Assembly (NCBI GenBank): GCA_013176395.1
Contig: JABMLP010000015.1
Coordinates: forward strand, 62,001 to 126,000
DNA: 64,000 bases
DNA from: Venturia oleaginea
Taxonomy: Eukaryota > Ascomycota > Dothideomycetes > Venturiales > Venturiaceae
Direction of reading: 5' to 3'
The translations under genes were made by a program, and so were the position numbers. The first letter of the stretch is position 1. Every line of letters starts with the position of its first letter. The notes under the pieces are model-generated. The model made no database searches and was not told the DNA's origin. It was given only the letters and a program-made list of their open reading frames with translations. Positions 31,719 to 41,652 of the stretch are shown here, piece after piece.

Positions 31719-31784
31719 CTTTACGAGTACTTTCTACTCCTATTTAAGTCTTCTCTATATCTTATTTTAGCTATAGCTATAGCC

Positions 31785-32040
31785 TGTCACGGTACGACAG
31801 CGGGCAAGTCTTTCCCGCCGTTGGGGTGGCCCCACGGTACGTGATCAAGGCAGAACCGTAGTTCTGCCGAGGAAAGGTTTTAAAAGCCTGCGTGGCTTCA
31901 ACCAATCCGTAGCTCTTTGAGCTACGTCCTGTCGTTAAACCTGCCTGTTGGTTTGCCTGCCAGTTCGTATATAGCCTGTTGAATGATACCTGTTCCTGCT
32001 GCTTCTCCTTCCTCCTAATACCCGAACCAGCCCCGTGACA
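31785..32040 (+). repeat. LTR B, interrupting the pogo transposase
   Basis: 256 bp starting TGTCACGG and ending CCGTGACA, an inverted near-copy of LTR A 66 bp away. Its right edge cuts the pogo transposase frame within the DDE domain (after IIYKGRV). Flanking pentamers (TAGCC and GAACG) differ, so unlike LTR A it is not a simple solo insertion; recombination or deletion removed the other half of the pogo element. Confidence 0.8.
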
Positions 32041-32812
32041 GAACGCGTCCTTTATAGATAATAAATGGCGGGGTCGCATACCCAGCTCCGCAGATGCTTT
32101 GAATAACCGTAACCCATTCGCGATCGCCCGGCTGGATGAGTTCAGGCCTTGTACGTCTTTCAGAGGCTGTAACGATCTTCATTGACCCAATAATGCCCAT
32201 CTAGAAGCCAATCTTGTCAAGGTTGTGTGTATCCTCGTCGTGGACGCCGTACTTGGCTTTAGTATCTGCAACTAGCTTGAACCACGCGCCAATTACTTCT
32301 GGGTCCTCCTGTAGTATCCTCTGCCTATCCTTTGCTCGATTGAAGGCTACCTTGAGCTCATCTGAGCGCGTTACGAATCTCTCAGCCCAGTTTTTGCCTA
32401 CTGGCTCTCCACCGCGTATACCCAGTAGTTTATCCGCCATATCTGCCACCTCACACAGCCGGGGTGCTAATCCTCGCGAATCGAGATCGAGGATATATCG
32501 AATAATCGTTTGCTCTTCTATCGCAGTGAGCTTATGAGAGTTTGGGCGAGTTTGGGCGAGTTTGAGATGGAGAGGTGATTCTGCGGAGCCGATCAGAGAG
32601 CCTTTGGTGTTTAACGTTAAAGGCTGTAGCAGCGCGCCGTAGGCTTTGAAATTGGCCAGAGGTATAGACCTGAAGAGCGAGATCAATTCTACCTTCTTCT
32701 TGAACGGCTATCGCGTTGCGTTGTTGAGACATTACGTGTTAAAGAGGATAAGGGCTGTGCCAAGGAGAAGTGGCCGGCTCGGTGGTTTGGCCGGCTCGGT
32801 GGTGGAATACGT
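32041..32812 (-). mobile_element. Fot1/pogo transposon end, copy 2, with decayed transposase
   Basis: Minus strand: terminus TGGAATACGT/TA at 32812, then the Psq helix-turn-helix (MSQQRNAIAVQEEGR), a CENP-B-type DNA-binding domain (GEPVGKNWAERFVTRSDELK), and the start of the DDE domain (HNLDKIGF, GDREWVTVIQ, FIIYKG) before LTR B cuts it. Damage: an 11-bp tandem duplication (near 32540-32560) shifts the frame compared with copy 1, and a TAG replaces the Gln expected after GF (32201). The catalytic region is incomplete, so it is dead. Confidence 0.85.
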
Positions 32813-32917
32813 TACTAGATCTAATGATATAGAGGTTTCTCTTAAAAAAAACGTCTCAAACCCCGTTTCCCCCCGCCCCGTTTACTAAGCGGTGCCCCCT
32901 AGTCTTGGCGGGTCGGG

Positions 32918-32945
32918 TCGGGTCGGGTCGGGTCGGGTCGGAGTC
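32918..32945 (+). repeat. (GGGTC)n run
   Basis: About six consecutive GGGTC units in a GC-rich patch next to the pogo end. Not the fungal telomere repeat TTAGGG. Confidence 0.9.
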
Positions 32946-33854
32946 TAAGAATCTAAACCCACCCCGAATAACCCGTCCCGCTGTTACGGGGAACTCGTTT
33001 CTCAACACAGTTGATTATATCAAGACCTTCTTGACATCTGTGACCTCTTATTCTGGTCCGCGGTTTTAGGGTAAGGGCAATATCAGTCTGGAAGTACTTA
33101 CCTTAAGTACCTTCCCTTGCTCCGGTTCTTTGGAGGCTCACTAGATCCTAGCCGTCCGATGTATCTCCCAATTCCAATTGTCGTCTAACCGATTTGATCC
33201 TCAGATCAATCCTGAACGCTTGTCGGTCAGTATGAAGGTTGGGGGTGGGCTTGCTTCGTATGCATATGAGTCGTGCTTGATTGTATCTAAGTAAAAGGTC
33301 GTTACTGTAGTAAGTTGAAGAAGCTCCTATGTGAGAAACATAACATGAGATAACCACGAAGAGAGAAAGGAGAGTCCGTGCAACGTCCTCCCTATATACC
33401 CTTCTGGTTCTGGGTGCCAAGGTGTATTCCCATACCTCTTGGCCTTTTCCCACACTTCTCACACTTGTCAGATCTGTGGGCAGCTGCCAAGACCTGTGGG
33501 AACTGTGGGGGTATCACGTGACTTCTTCACGTATTATTCTAGGACTGACCCCGTCGCACCAGTCTCATCCTGTGTGCTCGAAGGATTCCCCTCTATTATC
33601 AGTCCTAGCAATAACTTCTTGTTATCCAGCCAAGTCCTGCCTTCCTGCTCTTCAGCCTTGAGGTGATCTGTAACAGTGTTGTAATTAATTATTAAAGTTG
33701 AATTATCTGAAATATTTGCATTGACCCGACCCTTTGCATTAAGGTGTCCGACCCTGCCTGTCGCGCACGGAGGCCACATCTTTCGCTAAGAAAAGATGTG
33801 GCCTCCGTGCGCGACGGGCAGGGTCAGGTTCTACCGTGTGACCCGGCTACACAC

Positions 33855-35371
33855 TTAGCAGTTGTCTCCCTCATTCGTAAATTTGATCCATGCAGGGGCG
33901 ATTTCAGGAACGGTTGTGCCTAGGGCTGTGCGAGGAAGGAACATCAAAATCTTTGAGACAACAACAACAACCTCCTTCACCTCAAACTCACTATCACTCG
34001 TCCGCAAATACCGGCTCATCATTCCATGTCCCCACATACTTCTCGAAGGCGTCAATCTGTTGCTGGTCACTTCCATTCTCATGCCTGAGGCGAAACCTTT
34101 GTTGTGAATTCTCGATCTCTATAGGGACGGCATCGGTTCCACTGTACCCTGTGCGATTGACGTGGAACGAGAAGTCAAACTTCTGTAAGGCGCACCGATC
34201 GCGCAGATATCTGAAGAATTTTCCACACAGAAGTTCTGCCGGCCTGTGTATCAGTCGATGCATAAAGTCATGACGGCTGATGGGATAATATTGGCTCCAC
34301 ACCAGGCTGTCGATGTCTCTAGAGACTTCGTCTCGGATTTGAGATGCTAACCGCCATTCTTAATAGCGTCTTGAGTTCTATCTCATCATTTGCAGCCCGA
34401 TATGACGCGTACGTTGCGCCCTCCTGCAGCTTGATCTCTAGTTTTTGACCGGTTTTGATCACTTTACCACCGGGAGGTACCCGTATGGAATCATATGCTA
34501 ATTTCTCTGCAGCCTCCTGGATTGCCGCGACTGCCGCTTTCCGAATCTCGAAAATCTTCGCCTGAAACTCAAGCAGCGGAGCTGAATTTGATTGGAACGT
34601 ATCGTCACGAAGGTAAGTCCAGAATTCCGGCGCAAACCTTTCATTACTTGCCGATGGAGGAATATGGTAGCAGCTGCCTTTTCGTAGCCACGGTTTATCC
34701 TCAAAGCGTCTGGTAATCGAGGGCAAGAAAAAACTCCACCGCTGTCTCCCATGTGCAACAGAGACGGATTTGAGAGAGCCGCTATGTCGTTCGAGAAACC
34801 CCAACAAGTTGTCGAGACGGACTGATGAATATTTATAATCCGGATTCATTCCAAAACCAGCTGCGATCTCCGAGGTTTCAAGGGCGGGAAACTTGATCTG
34901 CTGGAATTCGCCGATATATAATAAGTCCGCATTATCGGTGCTCAAGAGTAAATGTTTTAAAGATTTTAGATATCCAAAAAGGGTTAGAATATCAGTTCGT
35001 GGACTCTGATCTTGAAGAGCATGTACATGGAGGCCTTTCAGCGCTCTCATTGTCGCTGGAAACTTGGCGAGATCACCAATCCGAATACCGTTATGTGGTC
35101 TTGCCCAGCGGATATGAGGCATTTGACAGCAAATTTTCAGCAGAAGTAGCGGCCATTTTTTGCACTCGAAATATCCCAAAACGTTCTCCATGACCATCAT
35201 TACTGTATGTTGAGAAGTCGGAAGGTCGTCGTATCGAACAAACTCGGGCCGTCCTCTAAGGTCCAGGTCGACCATGATCTCCACATGGTCGACGTTTGTC
35301 AGCCATTCCAATGCGCTAACGTAGTCTCTATCTCCATCTCGCCACGCCTTCGGATCACGGTCATCTGGCAC
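33855..35371 (-). pseudogene. 3' part of an F-box-like host gene, frameshifted
   Basis: A 350-aa frame (35371-34319) without ATG at its left boundary: the first codon is GTG preceded by a stop, so the 5' part is missing. It resembles the C-terminal leucine-rich halves of fungal F-box proteins (YVSALEWLTNVDHVEI, ALKGLHVHAL, YLKSLKHLLLSTDNADLL). It is shifted by one base near 34340 into a frame continuing IRDEVSRDIDSLVWSQYYPISRHDF and again near 34000 (VFADE to SEFEVKEVVV), ending TNEGDNC at 33855, six bases from the TIR element. The probable 5' part lies at 42852-43264. Confidence 0.6.
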
Positions 35372-35719
35372 GTTTTATCTGTTGATTGGCCGGACGCAGG
35401 CCAGGGCACGTGAATTTTCATTGTGAGCGAGCAAGCCATTGAGCCCTGAGCCATACAGGCTTCCTCAGCCACACGGGGCTTCAGCCACGGGGTAGGTCTC
35501 AGGATGGCATGCCCACGGCTCAATTGCTTCTCGATTGAAGGCAAATGAGGTGCCCTACTGCCCAGAAGCGAAGCGCCTGCGGCCCAGACAAACAAGAAGG
35601 AAACGAGGTGGGATAGGAGGCGAGTCTGTACGACATACTCGGTCCAGGGTAGAGGCGAGAAACACAGCGGTGTAGCGAAGCAGAGTATAGCTTTTGGCGA
35701 TCGGGTGAACACAACGGTG

Positions 35720-36808
35720 TTACATCAGGAACAGGCGACTGATTGCAAGCTGCTGTTCGAACGAATGGGATATGTAACGGAGGAAAGCTTCGGAGGACCA
35801 TCGACCCGCTGCCTTAAGCTCGAGCTCAGGCACTCCCTTCGCAGCTGCGTCCGTAGCAGCACCCCTGCGGAAGGAATGGCCTGTGTAGGACTTGTCGTCC
35901 AGCGAGGAGATAATACCAGTAGCGAGGAGGCGTCGGCGTAGTTGCATGTGTACAGCAGCGGCCGAACAATGCCCTTTGCCGATGTCGAAGAGAGGCGCCG
36001 AAAGCGGCTTCGGATCGTGCCTGAAAAGTCTTACCAGGGCGGCTACTGCACAGGTAGGTTTTCCCGTTGCGGCGATGGAGATGGGAACGCCCTGATTAGC
36101 GTAATCGGTCTTGCTACGCTTCAGGAAAATAGAGACCCCGTAAGGCTGATGGCTAGGCGTATGACGATGGAAGGCGATATCGCTCCGTAAGACGTGAGTA
36201 TAGGAGAACAGCGGGTGCTCCCTATCTCTTCTAGTGTAAGCCAGCTCGCCAAGGCGGAAGAAACCAGCATAGGCCACCTTGAAGAGAGTGTCGAGATTGA
36301 GGTCGGCTCCGGTGGTCGGTTCCACAGCCGTCAGTCCCTCAAGGATGCGTACAGTAATAGGGAGCCTATTCTTGCGCTTCGGAGGCCTGAGGTTGAGAGC
36401 CCCCTGTCTTGCGCGTAGGAGCATCGGATCAGCGAACGCGCTGATAGGGTATCCCAGGTCGATATGCTTTGAACGTACTGCGGAGAGGTAGCTGGCCGCT
36501 GTAGCGCCGGAAATGATGCCTTCCGCTCCTCCAGTAATGACACGCCTTGCCATCCATTCGCCGAGATTGAGGGGTTCTGCGGGATAGTCTACACAGCCCT
36601 CCAGCGTACAGAACCTCTCCCAGCTCTTGATACCCGCGCCGTACGTGTTGCGCGTGTTCTGGGCCAAGCCGTACCATAAGAGGGTAATATACTCATCAGA
36701 GAGGCCAAGGTTTCGCTCGCGAAGGGTACGGAGGAAGGACCTATGAACTGTAGGGAGGAGCTCGCTATCGTAGGAAGTATACTCGAGGCTAGGTGCTGGA
36801 CGAAGCAC
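35720..36808 (-). CDS. Tyrosine recombinase of the YR retrotransposon
   Basis: 362 aa. A SAM-like N-terminal DNA-binding part (NTYGAGIKSWERFC) is followed by the catalytic domain: Arg in GFFRLGELAY, Lys in KRSKTDYA, the H-x-x-R box in GHSFRRGAATDAA, and the nucleophile Tyr in GRWSSEAFLRYI. The set of catalytic residues is complete. It would integrate the circular cDNA by site-specific-type strand exchange. Sequence 36809-36963 upstream has further recombinase-like frames, so the original N-terminus may have been longer. Confidence 0.88.
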   Translation of the reverse strand: MLRPAPSLEYTSYDSELLPTVHRSFLRTLRERNLGLSDEYITLLWYGLAQNTRNTYGAGIKSWERFCTLEGCVDYPAEPLNLGEWMARRVITGGAEGIISGATAASYLSAVRSKHIDLGYPISAFADPMLLRARQGALNLRPPKRKNRLPITVRILEGLTAVEPTTGADLNLDTLFKVAYAGFFRLGELAYTRRDREHPLFSYTHVLRSDIAFHRHTPSHQPYGVSIFLKRSKTDYANQGVPISIAATGKPTCAVAALVRLFRHDPKPLSAPLFDIGKGHCSAAAVHMQLRRRLLATGIISSLDDKSYTGHSFRRGAATDAAAKGVPELELKAAGRWSSEAFLRYISHSFEQQLAISRLFLM

Positions 36809-36966
36809 GTTAGCAAGCTTTGTACGAGTACCGGAGTCCGACCAGGGTATCTGCCGAACGTCGGCGATAGCAGAGTAGCATGGCGCTTAAGCCGATGAGC
36901 CTGCAAAGAACGGCTGCCACGAACAGCGCGCCAAGCCCAAAGTTGCAATCCCCGGGATAGCAAGAA

Positions 36967-38470
36967 TTCAACGGAACTGTAAGGACGATAGCGGAGAGCC
37001 CCATCGGAGGCAGAGCCAGACGATACGATCGAAACTAGACTCGCGAGGGCGTCGGCCAGATGTACCTATAGAGATGGTCCCCAACGGAGGAATGCAACGG
37101 CAACGGCAACGGCCTCCATCTCTTAGGGTTGATAAACGCCGAACGATCGGACGGCTCAACAATAGTTCAACGGAACTGTAAGATCGAAAGCGGTGAGCCC
37201 CATCGGAGGCAGAGCCAGACGATACGATCGAAACTAGACTCGCGAGAGCGTCGGCCAGATGTACCTATAGAGATGGTCCCCAACGGAGGAATGCAACGGC
37301 AACGGCAACGGCCTCCATCTCTTTAGGGTTGATAAACGCCGAACGATCGGACGGTTCACCAATAGTTCAACGGAACTATAAGATCGAAAGCGGTGAGCCC
37401 CATCGGAGGCAGAGCTAGACGATACGATCGAAACTAAACTCGCGAGGGCGTCGGCCAGATGTACCTATAGAGATGGTTCCCAACGGAGGAATGCAACGGC
37501 AACGGCAACGGCCTCCATCTCTTTAGGGTTGATAAACGCCGAACGATCGGACGGTTCACCAATAGTTCAGCGGAACTGTGAGATCGAAAACGGTGAGCCC
37601 CATCGGAGGCAGAGCTAGACGATACGATCGAAAACTAGACTCGAGAGAGGGCGTCGGCCGGATGTACCTATAGAGATGGTCCCCAACGGAGGAATGCAAC
37701 GGCAACGGCAACGGCCTCCATCTCTTTAGGGTTGATAAACGCCGAACGATCGGACGGTTCACCAATAGTTCAACGGAACTATAAGATCGAAAGCGGTGAG
37801 CCCCATCGGAGGCAGAGCTAGACGATACGATCGAAACTAAACTCGCGAGGGCGTCGGCCAGATGTACCTATAGAGATGGTCCCCAACGGAGGAATGCAAC
37901 GGCAACGGCAACGGCCTCCATCTCTTTAGGGTTGATAAACGCCGAACGATCGGACAATTCACCAATAGTTCAACGGAACTGTAAGATCGAAAGCGGTGAG
38001 CCTCATCGGAGACAGAGCCAGACGATACGATCGAAACTAGACTCGAGAGAGGGCGTCGGCCGGATGTACCTATAGAGATGGTCCCCAACGGAGGAATGCA
38101 ACGGCAACGGCAACGGCCTCCATCTCTTTAGGGTTGATAAACGCCGAACGATCGGACGGTTCACCAATAGTTCAGCGGAACTGAGATCGAAAAAGGTGAG
38201 CCCCATCGGAGGCAGCTAGACGATACGATCGAAAACTAGACTCGAGAGAGGGCATCGGCCGGATATGCCTATAGAGATGGTCCCCAACGGAGGAATGCAA
38301 CGGCAACGGCAACGGCCTCCATCTCTTTAGGGTTAATAAAGGCCGAACGATCGGACGGTTCAACAATAGTTCAGCGGAACTGTGAGATCGAAAGCGGTGA
38401 GCCCCATTGGGGGCAGAGCCAGGCGATACGATCAAACTGGACTCGAGAGAGGGCATCGGCCAGGCCGTTA
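36967..38470 (-). repeat. 200-bp minisatellite made from RNase H coding sequence
   Basis: Seven tandem units begin with TTCA(A/G)CGGAACT at about 36967, 37165, 37365, 37564, 37767, 37967 and 38168, and a partial eighth at 38368, spacing 198-203 bp. Each unit fuses two separate pieces of the upstream RT-RNase H gene: a copy of the segment encoding SAFINPKEMEAVAVAF..GPSL and a copy of its last part encoding ADALSR..FDRI.WLC..WGSPLS..QFR. The roughly 170 bp between them in the parent gene (about 38470-38640) are absent. In the units the parental VAVA run is expanded by one GTTGCC. Confidence 0.9.
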
Positions 38471-40020
38471 GCCGTAGATGGAAGCCAGCGGGCTTCGATA
38501 ACAATATCGCAGGCAGCGGCCTGAGTAACAATAGTGCGGAGATGGGTGTTGCTCTCACCACGAACAGCCTCCTTCGTCAACCCGGCCACGGCCGTAGAGT
38601 TGTCACAGTGGATAACGACCCGATTATGTGCCCAGAGAGACGGTCCCCAACGGAGGAATGCGACGGCAACAGCCTCCATCTCCTTAGGGTTGATAAACGC
38701 CGAACGATTGGACGGTTCAGCAATAAAAGCATGCTCGATTGCGATACTATTGGTGTAATCCCCCCAAGAGACATCGGTCTCAGAGGACTCGAAAAAGAAG
38801 CCGCCGAGGCTTTGTTGTCCGGAGGCATCAGTGAAAAGGTGGAAACAACGGCGCTTTCGATAATCGAAGAAGTAGACCCCGTTGGTTAGCTCGAGCGCAC
38901 GGAGCCACCAGAGAAGGTCGTCTCGTACACCGCTAGTCAGGGCTCGGCGAAAGTGCCGATTGACTTCTCCGTATGCTCCGCTCAGGTAGTCCCAGATCGA
39001 TCGAGTGTAAACCCGGCCAAGGCGGATGACGGCACTGGCCCAACTGAGCCGCCCGGCGAGGGACTTCGTATCCCGGAGCCGCGGCCTTGTCTCGGAGAGG
39101 TGATCACGGATAGCCTGGATCAAAGAATCTCTCTTCTCGTCGGAGAGACGCAGTTCCAAGCGTACCGTATCAACCAGAAGACCTAATATCTCGACGGCCG
39201 TGCCGACCACGTCTTTGGCATCCTTGCGAGGAATCCCAAGTCGATCGGTGGTCTTGATCCAGAGTTCCGAAACGCGGTCCGAAATTTCTTGAGACGTACA
39301 CACAAACATAAAATCATCAAGGTAGTGCTCGATCGCGGTAGGGATACTGCGCGTGCCGGCCTGCTCGTCGAGAGCCCAATGGAGACCTTCCGCAAAGAGA
39401 TTGAAGATAAATGGCGCAGTCCTGAGACCGAAAGGGAGGCAGAGTTCTTGATAATTGACGCCGTTGAGGCAAAACCCAAGATACCGGGACGAAATGAGAT
39501 CCACAGGGATGTTGCGAAAAGCGTGCGCAATGTCGCGTTTCATTAGAAGACAGCCCCGGCCTGTACGAAGGACGTGCTGAACAATTCTGTCGACTCTGGT
39601 GTACTGTAGCTTGCCAAACACGCGTGGAATGGCGTCGTTGACTGAAGTTTGGGGCGGCCAAGAGAGGTCGTGGATCCGGCGTAAGGTTCCGTCTTGTTTT
39701 GGGACCATCCCAAGAGGAGCGATAAACAGGCCCGGGTCTGTAGAGATAGCCAATCGGCCGGCGGCCAGCTCCTTCGCAACGTAGCCCGTAGCTTCGGCTA
39801 CGGTCGCCTCGTCGGAGAAGTAGTTGTTCGAAACGCCGCGTACGCGAATCGTATGAGGCTCGCAGATACCGATGGAGGCGCCGTACGTGAGAATACCAAT
39901 TAGGTTAGTCACCAGTGTGCGCTCTGGATATCCTGAGAGGAGGCTTATCCAGCCAAGAGGCTTGAAAGGCGACCTATTCTCAGGCAGCGGCGGGCCATCG
40001 GGTTGGAATACAGCAAACAA
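38371..40020 (-). CDS. Reverse transcriptase-RNase H of the YR retrotransposon
   Basis: 549 aa. RT motifs typical of DIRS/Ngaro: VPKQDGTLRRIHDLSWPP, MKRDIAHAFRNIPV, LCLPFGLRTAPFIFN and the catalytic YLDDFMF, then thumb (LGIPRKDAK, GLLVDT) and an RNase H domain with its acidic residues in FTDASGQQSLGG, PKEMEAVAVA, HCDNSTAV and ADALSR. It copies element RNA into cDNA. The gene is open to the end, but its last 30 codons are the first copy of the minisatellite segment, so the native C-terminus may have been altered. Confidence 0.9.
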   Translation of the reverse strand: MFAVFQPDGPPLPENRSPFKPLGWISLLSGYPERTLVTNLIGILTYGASIGICEPHTIRVRGVSNNYFSDEATVAEATGYVAKELAAGRLAISTDPGLFIAPLGMVPKQDGTLRRIHDLSWPPQTSVNDAIPRVFGKLQYTRVDRIVQHVLRTGRGCLLMKRDIAHAFRNIPVDLISSRYLGFCLNGVNYQELCLPFGLRTAPFIFNLFAEGLHWALDEQAGTRSIPTAIEHYLDDFMFVCTSQEISDRVSELWIKTTDRLGIPRKDAKDVVGTAVEILGLLVDTVRLELRLSDEKRDSLIQAIRDHLSETRPRLRDTKSLAGRLSWASAVIRLGRVYTRSIWDYLSGAYGEVNRHFRRALTSGVRDDLLWWLRALELTNGVYFFDYRKRRCFHLFTDASGQQSLGGFFFESSETDVSWGDYTNSIAIEHAFIAEPSNRSAFINPKEMEAVAVAFLRWGPSLWAHNRVVIHCDNSTAVAGLTKEAVRGESNTHLRTIVTQAAACDIVIEARWLPSTANGLADALSRVQFDRIAWLCPQWGSPLSISQFR

Positions 40021-40056
40021 GGGCTCCGTATTCGACCGGAACTCGTCCTTTGGCTG

Positions 40057-41268
40057 CTATTTGGCGACCTTGAGAGGGTCGGTCTCCGCCTTAGGCCTTG
40101 AAGCCTTCTTCGGACAAGCGGTGGCGGGGTGGTTTTGCTTGCAAGTGGTACAGACATGGGAGCGCTTGCACGACTCACCCCATGTACATGCTCCTCTGTT
40201 ATAGCTAAGGCAGGTCTCGTTTTTGAGGGACGAGTCGCTGCGCTTTCGCTTCTCAGAGCTCTTCGAAGCTGTACGAGCAGCTGCCGACTGAAGCTTTGCC
40301 ATTAATTGTTGAGCCTCGAGATGAGCCTTCGACGTAAGTGGATTGCAGAAGCGATCCTGAAAGGCATAGCTGAGGTTCCAGTGGCTCGCCGTCGTAATAC
40401 CGCGCTGGATTACTTCGGCGTGGAATGTGAAGACCAAGAGGCGCACGGAGGCCCAGTCGTAGTGTAGGCACAAAGCCTCGACCTTGGCGCGAAAGGTATT
40501 GATGGCTTCGTACGTTGCAGCGCTCAAAGTAGGGAAGAGAATATAGAGGAGGCTAACGTAGTAGGTGAATGCCTCGAGCCAGAAGCGTGGTGCTGGATAG
40601 TCCTCGTACGATGCTGTTGCTTTGATTTTGACGAGATTCGCCGTGCCAGTAGAGACGTCGAACCGGAAACGATCTTCTCCCGGAGATACAGATGGTACCG
40701 GGTCCGTCAAGCGTAAACGTACGAGGTTTATTGGCTCAAAAGTGCCATTCTTGACGCTCTCCGCAAGGTGAATGGGTAGGGCAGGGAAACGCATACGAAG
40801 TGTCGAAACCAGCTGGTTATCGAGGGACTTACCCGTACTGTTATCCGGCTCAGTCGCCCCCGGACGACTGGTGCCATGCGGTAGTTCGAGTAAAGAGCCC
40901 TCCCTAATTTTCGCAAGGCGCGCCGCCGCTTCTTCGCGTTTGACCTGCATCTGGAGGTCGTGCTCCTCCTTTTCGCGGTCCATCCTTAGCCTGTGAGCCT
41001 CTACGGCGCGAGCCTCAGCGGCCTGGGCATTGTTGATCGCGACCTGTTCGAGGGTCAGAGCTAGAGGCGGTGCCCGTGGCGGGGCTAACGTGGGCTGAGG
41101 TTGAGTAGGTGTCATCCCGCCGCCAATGGGTGTAAGAGACCGTGAAGATGACCTCTGGGTCTCGAAGACAATAGAGGGGGATCGGGTACGAGAGGAGCGA
41201 GTAGAGTGAGCCGGTGGTAGGGATAAGTTGATAGGAACCGACGCGGTGATATCCTTCTTCGGAGGCAT
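40057..41268 (-). CDS. Gag-like protein of the YR retrotransposon
   Basis: 403 aa, starting MPPKKDITASVPINLS. A Ser/Pro-rich N-terminus, a charged coiled coil (about residues 70-125), a globular middle (about 190-330) and a C-terminal Cys/His group (CLSYNRGACTWGESCKRSH, CTTCKQNHPATAC) likely to bind nucleic acid. It lies 36 bp before the RT start. No close resemblance to the two gypsy Gags at the left of the window. Confidence 0.8.
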   Translation of the reverse strand: MPPKKDITASVPINLSLPPAHSTRSSRTRSPSIVFETQRSSSRSLTPIGGGMTPTQPQPTLAPPRAPPLALTLEQVAINNAQAAEARAVEAHRLRMDREKEEHDLQMQVKREEAAARLAKIREGSLLELPHGTSRPGATEPDNSTGKSLDNQLVSTLRMRFPALPIHLAESVKNGTFEPINLVRLRLTDPVPSVSPGEDRFRFDVSTGTANLVKIKATASYEDYPAPRFWLEAFTYYVSLLYILFPTLSAATYEAINTFRAKVEALCLHYDWASVRLLVFTFHAEVIQRGITTASHWNLSYAFQDRFCNPLTSKAHLEAQQLMAKLQSAAARTASKSSEKRKRSDSSLKNETCLSYNRGACTWGESCKRSHVCTTCKQNHPATACPKKASRPKAETDPLKVAK

Positions 41269-41652
41269 AAAGAAAGCGGTATAACTATTTAAAATCGTTA
41301 GCAGGTCAGCTCTGTTAATAAGTACAGAGCCCTAGAGATGCCAAGGAGCTCTTTGGAAGGGATTTCTGATGCTGGTGCAATATAACGATGCCCAAGACGT
41401 CGTCGAGGCCAGCGGTGTACTTGAAAAGTCTGTCGAGAAGCGGTGAACGGCTAAGCGCGGCGCGCGCAGCGGCGGGAAAGACTCGTAGGACGATAAGGAG
41501 AATATCGGGATGAAGGACGAGTCCTACAACAACAATCTAGATACAAGACGAGCCTCAGAGGGCTCAGAAGTCGTGCGATATGCGAGATCGCCATGTTGTT
41601 GTTGTCGCTTGGTCGGACGAGGCCCTTGTTCCACCAGATAGACACTAGCATA

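Larger units (their letters stand above)
30968..33847. mobile_element. 2.9-kb interval bounded by hairpin-bearing terminal inverted repeats
   Basis: Left end GCCGGGCCACACGGTAGAACCT (first bases from 30968) and the reverse complement of the right end (to 33847) match with one difference, and TA flanks both (30966-30967, 33848-33849), as in Tc1/mariner target duplications. Next to each terminus comes a long hairpin (30988-31066 and 33750-33825), and then a shared block GACACCTTAATGyAAAGGGT. The two hairpins have unrelated sequences though they occupy the same place. No transposase of its own is visible; the inside holds solo LTRs and a pogo fragment. It could be one element or two related short elements in opposite orientation. 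Confidence 0.6.
35720..41268 (-). mobile_element. DIRS/Ngaro-like tyrosine-recombinase retrotransposon
   Basis: Three minus-strand frames in order: gag (41268-40057), RT-RNase H (40020-38371), tyrosine recombinase (36808-35720). This set, with a recombinase instead of a DDE integrase, defines YR retrotransposons, which integrate as circles and leave no target duplication. A 1.4-kb minisatellite lies between RT and recombinase. The outer repeats were not identified; element limits are probably between 35372 and 35720 on one side and 41268 and 42851 on the other. The long open frames suggest a fairly young copy. Confidence 0.85.

Noticed and set aside
32918..32945. Telomere-like GGGTC repeat
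   Set aside because: Unit is not TTAGGG and the run is short; treated as a microsatellite.
33290..33676. Possible copia-type LTR ending in TGTAACAGTG
   Set aside because: One end looks like a TGTTACAG-type LTR start in minus orientation, but no second terminus or target duplication could be found.
36967..38470. CRISPR-like array
   Set aside because: Units are contiguous 200-bp tandem repeats without unique spacers, in a eukaryotic genome.
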